Assembly (NCBI RefSeq): GCF_003668875.1 | Contig: NZ_RAWM01000018.1 | Location: forward strand, 1 to 64,000 | Origin: Corallococcus interemptor | GTDB lineage: Bacteria; Myxococcota; Myxococcia; Myxococcales; Myxococcaceae | Direction of reading: 5' to 3' | DNA length: 64,000 nucleotides | Part shown: positions 25,346 to 33,149 of the stretch, piece by piece | How positions within the stretch are numbered: position 1 is the first letter of the stretch | How the letters are laid out: each line of letters begins with the position of its first letter | The notes under the pieces: generated by a model | Databases searched by the model: none | What the model saw: only the letters and a program-made list of their open reading frames with translations | Told to the model about the DNA's origin: nothing | Position numbers and translations under genes: made by a program

Positions 25346-25372
25346 TGCCAGGTATCAGCGGCCTGGGTTGAT

Positions 25373-25395
25373 GGCCCATCGCAGGACGATGGGCC
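25373..25395. terminator. stem-loop terminator between convergent genes
   Basis: GGCCCATCG (25373-25381) and CGATGGGCC (25387-25395) form a perfect 9-bp stem with a 5-nt loop, flanked by an outer CCTGGG/CCCAGG pair. It is placed between the lipoprotein and kinase stops and is likely bidirectional. Confidence 0.7.
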
Positions 25396-25413
25396 GGTCC
25401 CCCAGGACGGTGC

Positions 25414-25986
25414 TCAGGTGGCCCGCGAGCCGACGGCGCCTTCGAGCATGTGTTTCACGGTGAGGTAGAGGGCGTCTGGGGTGCCGTCGTTCCGCAGGAC
25501 CGCGTCGAAGGAGCTCCGGTCGAGCCCGAGAAGCTCCATCTCCGTGGCGTGACGTGACAACGCGCCAGGGGCGCCCGCGCCGGGGCGTTCAATCAGCCAG
25601 ATGGTGGCCCCCATCTCTCGTGCCGCCCGCCATTCCGCCTGGGTGCGCAAATCCGTGCAGACGACGCGCCCTCCCGCCCGGCGGATGGCGTCGAACCGCA
25701 TCCGGAAGGGGCGTAGCCAGACCTCGGGATCCAGCTCCAAGCAGGCCTGTCCGAACCGTTGATATAGCTCCCTGGGAGCGCGGCCAAACCTCGGGTCCAC
25801 TTCATTGCGTCGGTCGCCCCACAGCTGCGCCGGGTCGAGCTGAAGCAAGCCCATCAAAGCGGCCTTGATGGGATCCGCGAGCGCGACCCGCTCAAAACCG
25901 TGCTGTTTGGCCAGGTAGGCCCCCAGCGTGTCCTTTCCAGCACCGGAAACGCCCGCGAGGCAGATCAGGCTCGAAGGCGCGTTCAT
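25414..25986 (-). CDS. deoxynucleoside/nucleoside monophosphate kinase-like P-loop protein
   Basis: A 190-residue P-loop kinase. Walker A is GVSGAGKD (12-19). The segment FERVALADPIKAALMGLL is typical of phage-type dNMP kinases, and VVCTDLRTQAEWRAAREMGA is the second strand-helix unit, with WLIERPG near the end. It probably transfers phosphate from ATP to a nucleoside monophosphate. Its start overlaps the viperin stop by 4 bp, so the two are translationally coupled. In vertebrates viperin (RSAD2) sits beside CMPK2, a UMP-CMP kinase that feeds it CTP; several prokaryotic viperins are also reported with a kinase. Supplying the NTP substrate is the natural reading, but the preferred base is unknown. 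Confidence 0.75.
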   Translation of the reverse strand: MNAPSSLICLAGVSGAGKDTLGAYLAKQHGFERVALADPIKAALMGLLQLDPAQLWGDRRNEVDPRFGRAPRELYQRFGQACLELDPEVWLRPFRMRFDAIRRAGGRVVCTDLRTQAEWRAAREMGATIWLIERPGAGAPGALSRHATEMELLGLDRSSFDAVLRNDGTPDALYLTVKHMLEGAVGSRAT

Positions 25987-26891
25987 GATTCACCTCCGTA
26001 CGGGTAGCTGCCGTCACGATGGAGGAAGCCCTCCATGGAGAAGAAGACCTGGGACCAGGCGGCGTCCAGGCCGTGCTGGAGGATGGGCGCGCTGTAGCGA
26101 TGGCCTCCCTGTGCGTTGTCGAAGAACCGGCCGGCCGGGTCGACCATTGCATAGCTGCCGCGCATGTCTTCGTTGTCCTCGGGCACCAGGACGATGCCTT
26201 CGCGCTCCAGGCAGCGGTGGCGAGTGACGAACGCTTCGAAGTCCTCTCGGGGGCAGTACAAGGCTTCGACCTTGCCGGTGTTCTGTCCCTTGACGTCAAG
26301 GACGCGCAACAGCTTCCAGCGTTCGGGCCGCATCTCGCGGAGGAACGCTGTCTGGTCCTCGCCTGCGTTCAGGTTCGTGACGACCGTGTTCACCTTGAGG
26401 CGCATCCCCGCCGAGCGGATCCGCTCAGCAAGGGACAGGTAGTGCTCCACCGGCAGGGCCCTGCCATTCACGGCCCTCCCCAGGGCGGCATGCGTCTGGG
26501 GCGACACGCTGTCGATGCTGAGCGTCACCCAATCCATCACGCCTTGCAGGCGCGCGAGGGTGTCGGCGTCCAGGCGGCTGCCATTGGTCACCAGCATCGT
26601 CGTGATGCCATGTGCCTTGGCCGCCGCCGCCAGCTTCGGCAACCAGGGGCACAGCAGGGGTTCACCTCCCGCGAAGGTGATCTTCCGGAAGCGGAGGGAC
26701 AACAGATTCACCAGCCTCAGCGCCTCCTCCTCGGGAAGGTGCCCCTTGGGGAGCACGTCCCTGCGGACGTCCTGGAAGGTGGCGAAGCAGAACCGGCAAC
26801 GCATGTTGCACGGCTCCCACAGGTGGAAGTTGACCGACGGCGGCATCACCTGGGCGGTGGCCGTGAACGGGGTGGCGGACGGCGAGTGCAT
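25983..26891 (-). CDS. prokaryotic viperin (antiviral radical SAM enzyme)
   Basis: A 302-residue radical SAM protein that matches viperin. The cluster motif is CNMRCRFC (CxxxCxxC, residues 28-35) in the viperin context SVNFHLWEPCN. ITFAGGEPLL (GGEP), LSIDSVSPQT and KVNTVVTNLNAGEDQ also align with the vertebrate protein, as do RWK plus GQN and the end segment LVPEDNEDMRGSYAM. Prokaryotic viperins convert CTP, UTP or GTP to 3'-deoxy-3',4'-didehydro analogues that terminate viral transcripts. The ATG at 26891 has GGAGG 5 nt upstream. A hairpin lies in the leader. It is flanked by a membrane sigma-like gene (81 bp upstream) and a kinase (4-bp overlap). Confidence 0.93.
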   Translation of the reverse strand: MHSPSATPFTATAQVMPPSVNFHLWEPCNMRCRFCFATFQDVRRDVLPKGHLPEEEALRLVNLLSLRFRKITFAGGEPLLCPWLPKLAAAAKAHGITTMLVTNGSRLDADTLARLQGVMDWVTLSIDSVSPQTHAALGRAVNGRALPVEHYLSLAERIRSAGMRLKVNTVVTNLNAGEDQTAFLREMRPERWKLLRVLDVKGQNTGKVEALYCPREDFEAFVTRHRCLEREGIVLVPEDNEDMRGSYAMVDPAGRFFDNAQGGHRYSAPILQHGLDAAWSQVFFSMEGFLHRDGSYPYGGES

Positions 26892-26904
26892 GGAGCCTCC
26901 AGGA

Positions 26905-26923
26905 ACCGCCCGTGTCAGGCGGT
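26905..26923 (-). promoter_or_regulatory. leader hairpin before viperin
   Basis: ACCGCC and GGCGGT (26905-26910, 26918-26923) form a 6-bp stem around 7 nt, ending 13 bp upstream of the viperin ATG and next to GGAGG. The 81-bp gap is also AT-richer upstream (TTTTCGGGTCACACTTTATT), a possible promoter. Confidence 0.35.
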
Positions 26924-26972
26924 CCGATGCTCCACTCTCCGCAGCGAATAAAGTGTGACCCGAAAACGTAAG

Positions 26973-28277
26973 CTACTGACATTGCTGGAGAAATCTCGTC
27001 CTTAATTCGTCCCGGGCGCGCTGGACACGCTTGCGCGCGGCCGCGGGTTCGATGCCGAGGCGAAGGCCAATCTCAGTTTCGGGCAGTTCCTCGAAGTAGC
27101 GCATGTAGAGGACCTGCTGATGCTGCTCCGTGAGGGTGCAGAGCACTTTCCGGAGCGCAGCGTGGGTCTCCGCCTCCACGTACTGATCGTCTGGCCGGAG
27201 AAGACACTGCGGTTCTGGAAGCCGATCCAGGTCGCAGCTCCGGGACATCCGCGTGAACCGGCTCCGGGCGCCGTATTCCACGGCGCGAAGGAAGTACCGT
27301 TCGAACTCGATGGGAGGAGGTTCCTTCCGGAGACAGATGTTCAGCAGGATTGCGTGGATCAGGTCGTCCGGGTCCGTGTCGTTCCGGATGAGGCCCTGGG
27401 CGATCCTGCGGGCCCTGGCCATCATGTCCGGCTGGAGGAAGGGCCTCTCCAGGCAAGCGCGGGTATTGAGCGAGGGAGCGGAGTCTGCGGAGGCCGTGAA
27501 GGAAGCGGTCGTGATGCCTTCGAAGTCTTCCTCCGGCTCCAGCGCGACGGGGGCGGGCCTGGAGGAGCCGGCGGCAAGGAGTGCCTGCCGCGAGCACTCC
27601 CATGACAGGGAATCACAGCGGGTCGTCCGCGCGGACGCCATGCTCTGGGCGTGGGCTTGAAACGCTTCCGCGAGCGAACTCACGACGAGCGTCAATCCCG
27701 TGGCCGCGAGCGCCGCGAGGGTCAACATCCCGGCGCCGAACGGCGAGGCCCGCGCGACGCGCCAGGAGAGCCGGATCATTCCCACGCTCATCCGGACCAG
27801 ACCGACGCTGACGGTCAGGAGCATCCAGACCGTGAAGGTGATGACAAGAGCCCCGGGCAGCACGGGCATCGCATGCCGTTGTCCGAATTCCGGAAGGGTC
27901 TGCTGGCACGCCAGGAACAGCAGCAGGCCCAGCAGTGCCCAGGGCCAGCGCAACAGGAGGGGCGGGGGGCCATCCCGTCCCGCGAGGCGCCGGTATCCAT
28001 TCCATCCGGTGATGGCCACGAAGGCGACCAGGGCCATGCCCATGAGGATGACGGAGAGCTGGGCGGCCCCTTCGAAGATGCCGGACGTGAGCGCGCCCAT
28101 CCGCTCCAGGAGGACCGCCGCGCCCGCGAGCCCCATCAGCCCCGTGGCTCCGATGCCCACGACGACACCCGGGATGACGACCTTGACGGAGAAGATGGCG
28201 AGCGCCACCGCAACCAACGCCAACTGCCAGACCGCGGTCCGCCGGGGTGGCGGACTGGACTCCCCCTGCTGTGCCAT
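26973..28277 (-). CDS. membrane-embedded sigma-70-like protein
   Basis: A 434-residue fusion. Residues about 15-215 hold roughly six hydrophobic segments (for example LVAVALAIFSVKVVIPGVVV, LSVILMGMALVAFVAITGW and GMLTLAALAATGLTLVVSSL). The C-terminal ~150 residues look like a sigma factor: a region-2-like helix set around DPDDLIHAILLNICL and a region-4 helix-turn-helix in TLTEQHQQVLYMRYFEELPE, ending VQRARDELRTRFLQQ. Sigma factors are normally soluble, and held by separate membrane anti-sigma factors. Here both parts are one polypeptide with no sign of a frameshift. The ATG at 28277 has AGAAGGAAGG upstream. It is 81 bp upstream of viperin, so it may control that operon, perhaps after proteolytic release; that is inference. 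Confidence 0.75.
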   Translation of the reverse strand: MAQQGESSPPPRRTAVWQLALVAVALAIFSVKVVIPGVVVGIGATGLMGLAGAAVLLERMGALTSGIFEGAAQLSVILMGMALVAFVAITGWNGYRRLAGRDGPPPLLLRWPWALLGLLLFLACQQTLPEFGQRHAMPVLPGALVITFTVWMLLTVSVGLVRMSVGMIRLSWRVARASPFGAGMLTLAALAATGLTLVVSSLAEAFQAHAQSMASARTTRCDSLSWECSRQALLAAGSSRPAPVALEPEEDFEGITTASFTASADSAPSLNTRACLERPFLQPDMMARARRIAQGLIRNDTDPDDLIHAILLNICLRKEPPPIEFERYFLRAVEYGARSRFTRMSRSCDLDRLPEPQCLLRPDDQYVEAETHAALRKVLCTLTEQHQQVLYMRYFEELPETEIGLRLGIEPAAARKRVQRARDELRTRFLQQCQ

Positions 28278-28433
28278 GCGGCCTTCCTTCTGGGCGGAAC
28301 ACTGGCAATGCAAGAGCCTATACTTCCAATAGGATTCTCCGGAAGGTGCCGGGACCGCTCACATTCGATTGCGATGTAGGCCACACCGCAAAAGCCCTTC
28401 AATTCCGGGTCCGATTGGACCTACAGGAGCGGA
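28278..28433. other. divergent promoter region of the viperin island
   Basis: An AT-richer stretch (relative to its surroundings) between the minus-strand sigma-like gene and the plus-strand GIY-YIG-like gene. It must carry both promoters. No clear palindrome was found. Confidence 0.4.
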
Positions 28434-28520
28434 GTGTCAGCTCGGTATTTGAATATTTTGGAGATGCTAGAGTCATTAAAGATAGCAATCACTGCTGCCA
28501 GACCTGGCGAAGGTGCGAAG

Positions 28521-29123
28521 ATGAATGACACTCCTGCGTTCGTGATTGATACGGCTGACTGGGAGGGCATTGACAAGGCCATAACTCAGGCGCCCAACTA
28601 CGAAACCAAAGTGGCGAGTGCAATCAAGCGCACGATTCGAGTGATGCATGGCATCGCTCATCTGCACCGGAGCACCATGCTCGACGAAGTTGAGGTTTAC
28701 ATTGGTCGGGCGGGGGCAACCAATGTTCTGAATCGCTGGCGTGACAGCAGGTCCAGGCGCGGTCATTTCTATGCGGCCGTTTTGTTTTCTTGTGAGACGG
28801 GCCGCGCAATTGAGCTTGAGGGGTTGGCCAATAGGCTTCTTTGTGGCCTCAAGGAGCGAGGGACGTTGTGTGTTGGGAATGCCAACGTCAATGCTCATGG
28901 CGGCGGCAGGGTGGCTGATTGCGACTTGTCGGTTGTCTATATGACCTGGGGCGTTGGTCGAAACCCTGAGTACGGAGAGAAGCCAGATATTGGTGTGATC
29001 AGGGAGGTGTCTAGAGAGGCTGCCACCGCGTGTTCGGGAGATTTTTCCTACAATCAGATTGAGCACGGCCTCCGTTTGACCAAGCGACTATCGGAGTGGG
29101 ATCGCTTGGCGTGGAGCATGTGA
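28521..29123 (+). CDS. hypothetical protein with possible GIY-YIG nuclease domain
   Basis: A 200-residue product clearly less GC-rich than its neighbours, with many A/T third positions, suggesting recent acquisition. No family is certain. The middle resembles GIY-YIG nucleases: EVEVYIGRAG (the YIG strand), an Arg in LNRWRDS, a His-Phe-Tyr strand (GHFYAAVLF), a helix with the candidate catalytic Glu (AIELEGLANRLL) and an Asn in GNANVNAHGGG. The order fits, but the first GIY strand is weak. The ATG at 28521 has GAAGG 7 nt upstream; a GTG at 28434 with AGGAG could extend it by 29 residues. It is divergent from the viperin cassette. Confidence 0.5.
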   Translation: MNDTPAFVIDTADWEGIDKAITQAPNYETKVASAIKRTIRVMHGIAHLHRSTMLDEVEVYIGRAGATNVLNRWRDSRSRRGHFYAAVLFSCETGRAIELEGLANRLLCGLKERGTLCVGNANVNAHGGGRVADCDLSVVYMTWGVGRNPEYGEKPDIGVIREVSREAATACSGDFSYNQIEHGLRLTKRLSEWDRLAWSM

Positions 29124-29125
29124 GG

Positions 29126-29150
29126 CTTATCGGCCAAAGGCGCCGATGAG
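29126..29150. terminator. stem-loop after the GIY-YIG-like gene
   Basis: CTTATCGGC (29126-29134) pairs with GCCGATGAG (29142-29150), 9 bp with one G-U pair, directly after the stop at 29123 and before the convergent MCE gene. Confidence 0.6.
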
Positions 29151-29162
29151 CGGACTAGAACC

Positions 29163-30173
29163 TCAATCCTTCCAGAGGATCTTCCACGGGTGCTTGCGCA
29201 GGTCCGTGACCAGGGTCTTCAGCTCGTCGTAGAGGGCAGGGTCCTTGAGCAGTGCGCCGCCGGTCCCCTCTCCGGAATCGAGCTGTCCGAGGATCCGGTC
29301 TGCCTTGGTGGCGATCTGCTCCAGCTGGCCCGCTGCCGCCGTGAAGCGCTGGAGGGCCAGCTTCATCTGCTGGCCGTCCTCGGGCGTCAGGGGGCCTGTC
29401 ACCGCGGCCAGGCCGTCCAGGGTCGTTCCGGCGGACTTCGTCAGGCCGGGGAGGTCCTTTCGCATCAGGGCCGCCACGGCGGAGGCGTCGTCCAGGAGGC
29501 GGGCTCCCTTGCCTCCGGGCTGCATGGACTCCTTGGCCAGCTGGGCCAGCTGCCTCAGGTCCTTGGACGCCGCCGCCAGCTCCGTGGCCAGGACCTTCAC
29601 GTCGCCTTGGTTCTCCGTCAGGACCTCGTCCAGCGTCCTTGCCAGTCGCGACACGTTGGCGGCCAGGCCTGTCACGGCCTCCGGGTCCTTCTCCAGCATG
29701 TCCGACAACAGCGTCACGAACTTGGACAGCTGTTCCGACAGCAAATCCAGACGCGGTGCATCCACGCCTCGCAATGCCTCTGTCTCCGGCAGCGGCGCGT
29801 CGGCATTGCCTGGGTTCAACTCCAGATAGGGTTCACCCAACAGGCCTACCGTTCCCACCGTCACCCTCGCATCCTTGCGCAGGGCGCCCCTTGCCGCGGG
29901 CTCCACGGACAGGTCCATGCGGACGGGGAGGGGGAGGCCCTTCGCGTCCCTTCGGTCGGCCAGCAGATGGATGGTGTCCACCTTGCCCACCTGGACGCCG
30001 CCCAGCTTCACCGGGGCTCCCTGCACCACGTTGCCTGTGTGCGCGAAGTCCACTTCGAGTTTGGCGCCCCGGCCCAGCGTCAGCTCTCCCATCAACCAGA
30101 GCAACACCAGCACGCCCACCAGCGTCGCGAGCACCAGCGCTCCGACCTTCAACTCCAGCCGCTGCTCATCCAT
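29163..30173 (-). CDS. MlaD/MCE-domain substrate-binding protein
   Basis: A 336-residue MCE protein. One N-terminal TM helix (LKVGALVLATLVGVLVLLWL) anchors it in the inner membrane. The MCE domain follows (VDFAHTGNVVQGAPVKLGGVQVGKVD, then VGTVGLLGEPYLELNPGN). The rest is a long helical region (ELAAASKDLRQLAQLAKES and similar) that should form an extended coiled tube or needle in the periplasm. MCE proteins carry phospholipids or other hydrophobic molecules between membranes. It is the last gene of a five-gene operon and overlaps the second ATPase gene by 8 bp. Confidence 0.92.
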   Translation of the reverse strand: MDEQRLELKVGALVLATLVGVLVLLWLMGELTLGRGAKLEVDFAHTGNVVQGAPVKLGGVQVGKVDTIHLLADRRDAKGLPLPVRMDLSVEPAARGALRKDARVTVGTVGLLGEPYLELNPGNADAPLPETEALRGVDAPRLDLLSEQLSKFVTLLSDMLEKDPEAVTGLAANVSRLARTLDEVLTENQGDVKVLATELAAASKDLRQLAQLAKESMQPGGKGARLLDDASAVAALMRKDLPGLTKSAGTTLDGLAAVTGPLTPEDGQQMKLALQRFTAAAGQLEQIATKADRILGQLDSGEGTGGALLKDPALYDELKTLVTDLRKHPWKILWKD

Positions 30174-30909
30174 CCGTCGCGCCCTCCATGAACGGCGCCG
30201 TCAGCGTCCTGAGCTCCGGGGCAGGGGACGCCAGGAAGCCCTCCGGGCTCCCCAGGTACGCGTTGCGTCCCTTCGCCACCACCAGCACCCGGTCCGCGAT
30301 GCCTCTCAACTGCCGGTAGTCGTGTGACACCACCAGCGCCCCCAGGCCCTGCTCCTTCAACGACGCCAGCACCGCCTCCACCTGCATCGCGGCCCGGCGG
30401 TCCAACCCCGTCGTCGGCTCGTCCAGCAGCAGGTAGCGCGGCTTGAGCACCAGCGCCCTCGCGATGGCCGCTCGCTTCTTTGCTCCGGGTCCCAGCTCCG
30501 GAGGCAGCCGGTCCGCCCATTCCTTCAGGCCCACTTTTTCCAGCGCCGTCTCCACTGATTCCTCCGGGGCGCTCGGATCCGCGAGGCGCACGTTCTCCCT
30601 CAGCGTCCTCCAGTCCAGCAGCGCCGGGCCCTGTACCAGGTACGGCGCCCGGCGGCGGAGGGGCACAAGGCTTCGCTCCGGCTGCGTGTCCACGCGCTCC
30701 CCGAACAGCGTCACCTTGCCGGCTTCCGGCTTCAACAGGCCTACCGCCAGCCGGCACAGCACGCTCTTGCCGGAACCGCTCGCTCCCGCGATGAACGTCA
30801 GCTCCTTCGTGGAGACCTGCGCGCTCAGGCCGTCCAGCACGCGGCGGCCCTGCTCGAAGGCGATCGCCACGTCGTCGAAGACCAGCGTGTCCGGACCGGT
30901 GTCATTCAC
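30166..30909 (-). CDS. MCE-system ABC ATPase, subunit 2 (intact Walker B, degenerate signature)
   Basis: A 247-residue ABC ATPase. Walker A is GASGSGKS, Walker B LLLDEPTTGLD with the catalytic Glu, and the H-loop SHDYRQL with its His. The ABC signature, however, reads LGPGAKKR instead of LSGGQ. It therefore offers good ATP-hydrolysing residues but a poor signature to its partner. It overlaps the permease gene upstream by 4 bp (ATGA) and the MCE gene downstream by 8 bp. Together with the other ATPase it would give one canonical and one degenerate site. Confidence 0.9.
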   Translation of the reverse strand: MNDTGPDTLVFDDVAIAFEQGRRVLDGLSAQVSTKELTFIAGASGSGKSVLCRLAVGLLKPEAGKVTLFGERVDTQPERSLVPLRRRAPYLVQGPALLDWRTLRENVRLADPSAPEESVETALEKVGLKEWADRLPPELGPGAKKRAAIARALVLKPRYLLLDEPTTGLDRRAAMQVEAVLASLKEQGLGALVVSHDYRQLRGIADRVLVVAKGRNAYLGSPEGFLASPAPELRTLTAPFMEGATDG

Positions 30910-31652
30910 AGGCGCACGAACTGGAACGCAAGCGACACCGTCAGGTCAATCAACAGACATCCCAGGCTGGCCGCTACCACGCCTTCCGTCGTCGCTTCGC
31001 CCACCGCCTCCGCGCCGCCCCGGGCGTTCAAGCCCGCCACCGCTGCCGCGAGCGGGATGTAGAGCCCGCAGGCCACGACCTTCAGCCCTCCCACCAGCAG
31101 GTCCCATCCGTCCACGTACCTCGCGTCCATGAACGCCCGGCCGTCGATGTTCAACGCCACGCTCGCCACAATTACCGCCGACGCCGTCGCCGCGAGCGTG
31201 CCCAGCACGCTCAAGAGCGGCACTCCCACCACGCCCGCCACCACCCGGGGCGCCACGAGGTCCGCGTACGGATCCCCCGCTGACATCTCCAGCGCCTCCA
31301 CCTGCTCGTTCACGCTCATCGTGGCCAGCTCGGCGGAGTGACTGGCTCCGGCTCGGGACGCCGTCAGCAGCGCGGACACGGCGGGGCCCAGCTCGCGCAC
31401 CAGCATCTCGAAGTAGGCCGGGCCCAGCACCGCCACGTTGCCAATCAGCTTCTTCGCCTGCGCGTTGGCGATCATCACCAGCACCGCGCCGAAGAACGCC
31501 ATGCCCGACATCACCAGCCACACGCTGCGCCCACCCAACTCGTGCACCTGCGCCAGCGTTTCGCGCCAGGGGATTCCCTCCCGCGTGCCGGCTCGCACCG
31601 TGCGCGCCAGCATCACCCCCGGCGCCCCGAAGAAGGTCAGCACGCGCTTCAT
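30906..31652 (-). CDS. MlaE-family permease, subunit 2
   Basis: A 248-residue MlaE/YrbE-type permease with about five TM segments. Typical features are the GPAVSALLTASRAGASHSAELATM stretch (the conserved E-containing coupling helix after TM2) and LVAPRVVAGVVGVPLLSVLG. It is the ABC transmembrane subunit for lipid transport. It overlaps both neighbours by 4 bp (ATGA), so the three genes are translationally coupled. A paralogous permease lies directly upstream, implying a heterodimeric channel. Confidence 0.9.
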   Translation of the reverse strand: MKRVLTFFGAPGVMLARTVRAGTREGIPWRETLAQVHELGGRSVWLVMSGMAFFGAVLVMIANAQAKKLIGNVAVLGPAYFEMLVRELGPAVSALLTASRAGASHSAELATMSVNEQVEALEMSAGDPYADLVAPRVVAGVVGVPLLSVLGTLAATASAVIVASVALNIDGRAFMDARYVDGWDLLVGGLKVVACGLYIPLAAAVAGLNARGGAEAVGEATTEGVVAASLGCLLIDLTVSLAFQFVRL

Positions 31653-32428
31653 CCCAGCACCCTGGACAGCACCGTCGTGAGCAGGAAGTCCAAGAGGAAG
31701 ATGGCCGCGCAGCCCAGCACCACCGCGCTCGCGGCGGCCTCTCCCACGGCTTTGGCGCCTCCCTTGGCTCGCAGGCCCACCGCCGTGGACACCAGTGAGA
31801 TGGCCAGCCCGAACGCTCCTGTCTTCACCACGCCGCTCAGGATGTCGGACGGGCTCAGCATCTGCGCGAAGGTGCCGAAGAACACCCGCACCGGCAGGTC
31901 CAGCGTGAGCTTCGCTGCCACGGCTTCACAGAGGATGGACACCAGGAACGTGAACGTGCTCAGCGCGAGCATGCTCAGCTCCATGGCCACGACCCGGGGC
32001 GCCACCAGCAGCGCGAACGGATCCAGGCCAATGCCTCGCAGGCCTTCAATCTGTCCGCCGACCTTCAGCGTGGCCAGCTCGGCCGCGTTCCTCGCGCCGA
32101 TTCGCGCGGACATGATCAGCCCGAGGAGCAGCGGACCGAACTCCCACAGCACGCCATAGCCCGCTGCCCAGCCCAGGAACGCGCGGGCTCCGAAGCGCTG
32201 GATGTAGAGCGCCGCTTGCACCACCACGATGACGCCGGCCAACGCCGCCGTGGCCAGTGCGAGCGGCAGGGAGCCAAAGCCGAACTGCACCAGGCCTCGT
32301 GCCAGCTCGCGCCGCTCCAGCCCGCGCAAGGCCCAGGCCGTGCGGCCCGCGACCAGGGCCAGCGCGCCCACGCCGCCCACCGCGCGCATCGCCGAGCGTC
32401 CCAGCCAGGACAGGGCGGTGGTGCTCAC
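31649..32428 (-). CDS. MlaE-family permease, subunit 1
   Basis: A 259-residue MlaE-family permease. Conserved blocks are EFGPLLLGLIMSARIGARNA (with the AELATLK coupling helix) and LLVAPRVVAMELSMLALSTF. The C-terminal GLRAKGGAKAVGEAAASAVV is the characteristic family end. The GTG at 32428 is chosen because it is the first in-frame start after the upstream ATPase stop (32448); an ATG at 32389 with GGGACG upstream is an alternative. It overlaps the second permease by 4 bp. Its sequence differs clearly from the second permease, so this is not a recent duplication. Confidence 0.87.
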   Translation of the reverse strand: MSTTALSWLGRSAMRAVGGVGALALVAGRTAWALRGLERRELARGLVQFGFGSLPLALATAALAGVIVVVQAALYIQRFGARAFLGWAAGYGVLWEFGPLLLGLIMSARIGARNAAELATLKVGGQIEGLRGIGLDPFALLVAPRVVAMELSMLALSTFTFLVSILCEAVAAKLTLDLPVRVFFGTFAQMLSPSDILSGVVKTGAFGLAISLVSTAVGLRAKGGAKAVGEAAASAVVLGCAAIFLLDFLLTTVLSRVLG

Positions 32429-32447
32429 GGGTGCTGGGACCGCGGAA

Positions 32448-33146
32448 TCATGCGAGGGCCTCGTCCGGCGCGCGCTCCAGTTCCGGCGCCGGGGCCCCAT
32501 CGTGCACCAGTCTGCCGCCTCGCAGGTACAACCAGCGGGGCAGGGGGAGGTCCACCGGCGCTTCCGGCGCCGCCACCAGCAGCGTGCCCTGGCCGGCGAC
32601 CTCCAGGAGGACTCGCGCCACCTGACGCGCCGTGCCCGGATCCAGGCCCGCGAACGGATCATCCGCCAGAAGCACCGCCGGCCTCGCCGCGATGGCCCTC
32701 GCCAGGCCCGCGCGCTTCTTCATGCCGCCGGACAGCCGCTCTGGCAGCGTGTCCGCCGCGTCCGCCAGTCCTACCGAGCGCAGCACCGCGTCCGTGCGCT
32801 CGCGGGCTTCGTCTTCCGGCACCCTGCGGCGGAGCAGCGGCTGCATCACGTTCTGCCGCACCGTCAGCGAGTCGAAGAGCGCGTCCGTCTGGAACACGAA
32901 GCCGAACGACGCCTGCTGCGCTCTCCGCTCCGGCGCGGACAGCCTGGCGACGTCCTGGCCGTTCCAGGTCACCCGGCCGGAGGAGGGGAGGAGCAGCCCC
33001 GCGAAGGACTTGAGCAACGTCGTCTTGCCCGAGCCCGAACGTCCCAGCACCAGCGCCTGCGTGCCGGGAGGGACGTGGCAATCCGTGGGCTCCAGCACGG
33101 TACGCGCGCCGTAGCGGATGCTCAGGGCTTCGGCGCGCAGGTCCAT
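32448..33146 (-). CDS. MCE-system ABC ATPase, subunit 1 (canonical signature, degenerate Walker B)
   Basis: A 232-residue ABC ATPase that begins the operon. Walker A GRSGSGKT and the signature LSGGMKKR are intact. Walker B reads VLLADDPFAGLD: the catalytic Glu is Asp. The H-loop position (TLLVAAPEAPVDL) has no His. So it cannot hydrolyse ATP well in its own site but can complete its partner's site with a good signature. The motif set is complementary to the second ATPase at 30166. It starts 4 bp after the end of the metal-binding-repeat lipoprotein gene on the same strand, possibly within the same transcript. Confidence 0.9.
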   Translation of the reverse strand: MDLRAEALSIRYGARTVLEPTDCHVPPGTQALVLGRSGSGKTTLLKSFAGLLLPSSGRVTWNGQDVARLSAPERRAQQASFGFVFQTDALFDSLTVRQNVMQPLLRRRVPEDEARERTDAVLRSVGLADAADTLPERLSGGMKKRAGLARAIAARPAVLLADDPFAGLDPGTARQVARVLLEVAGQGTLLVAAPEAPVDLPLPRWLYLRGGRLVHDGAPAPELERAPDEALA

Positions 33147-33149
33147 CGC

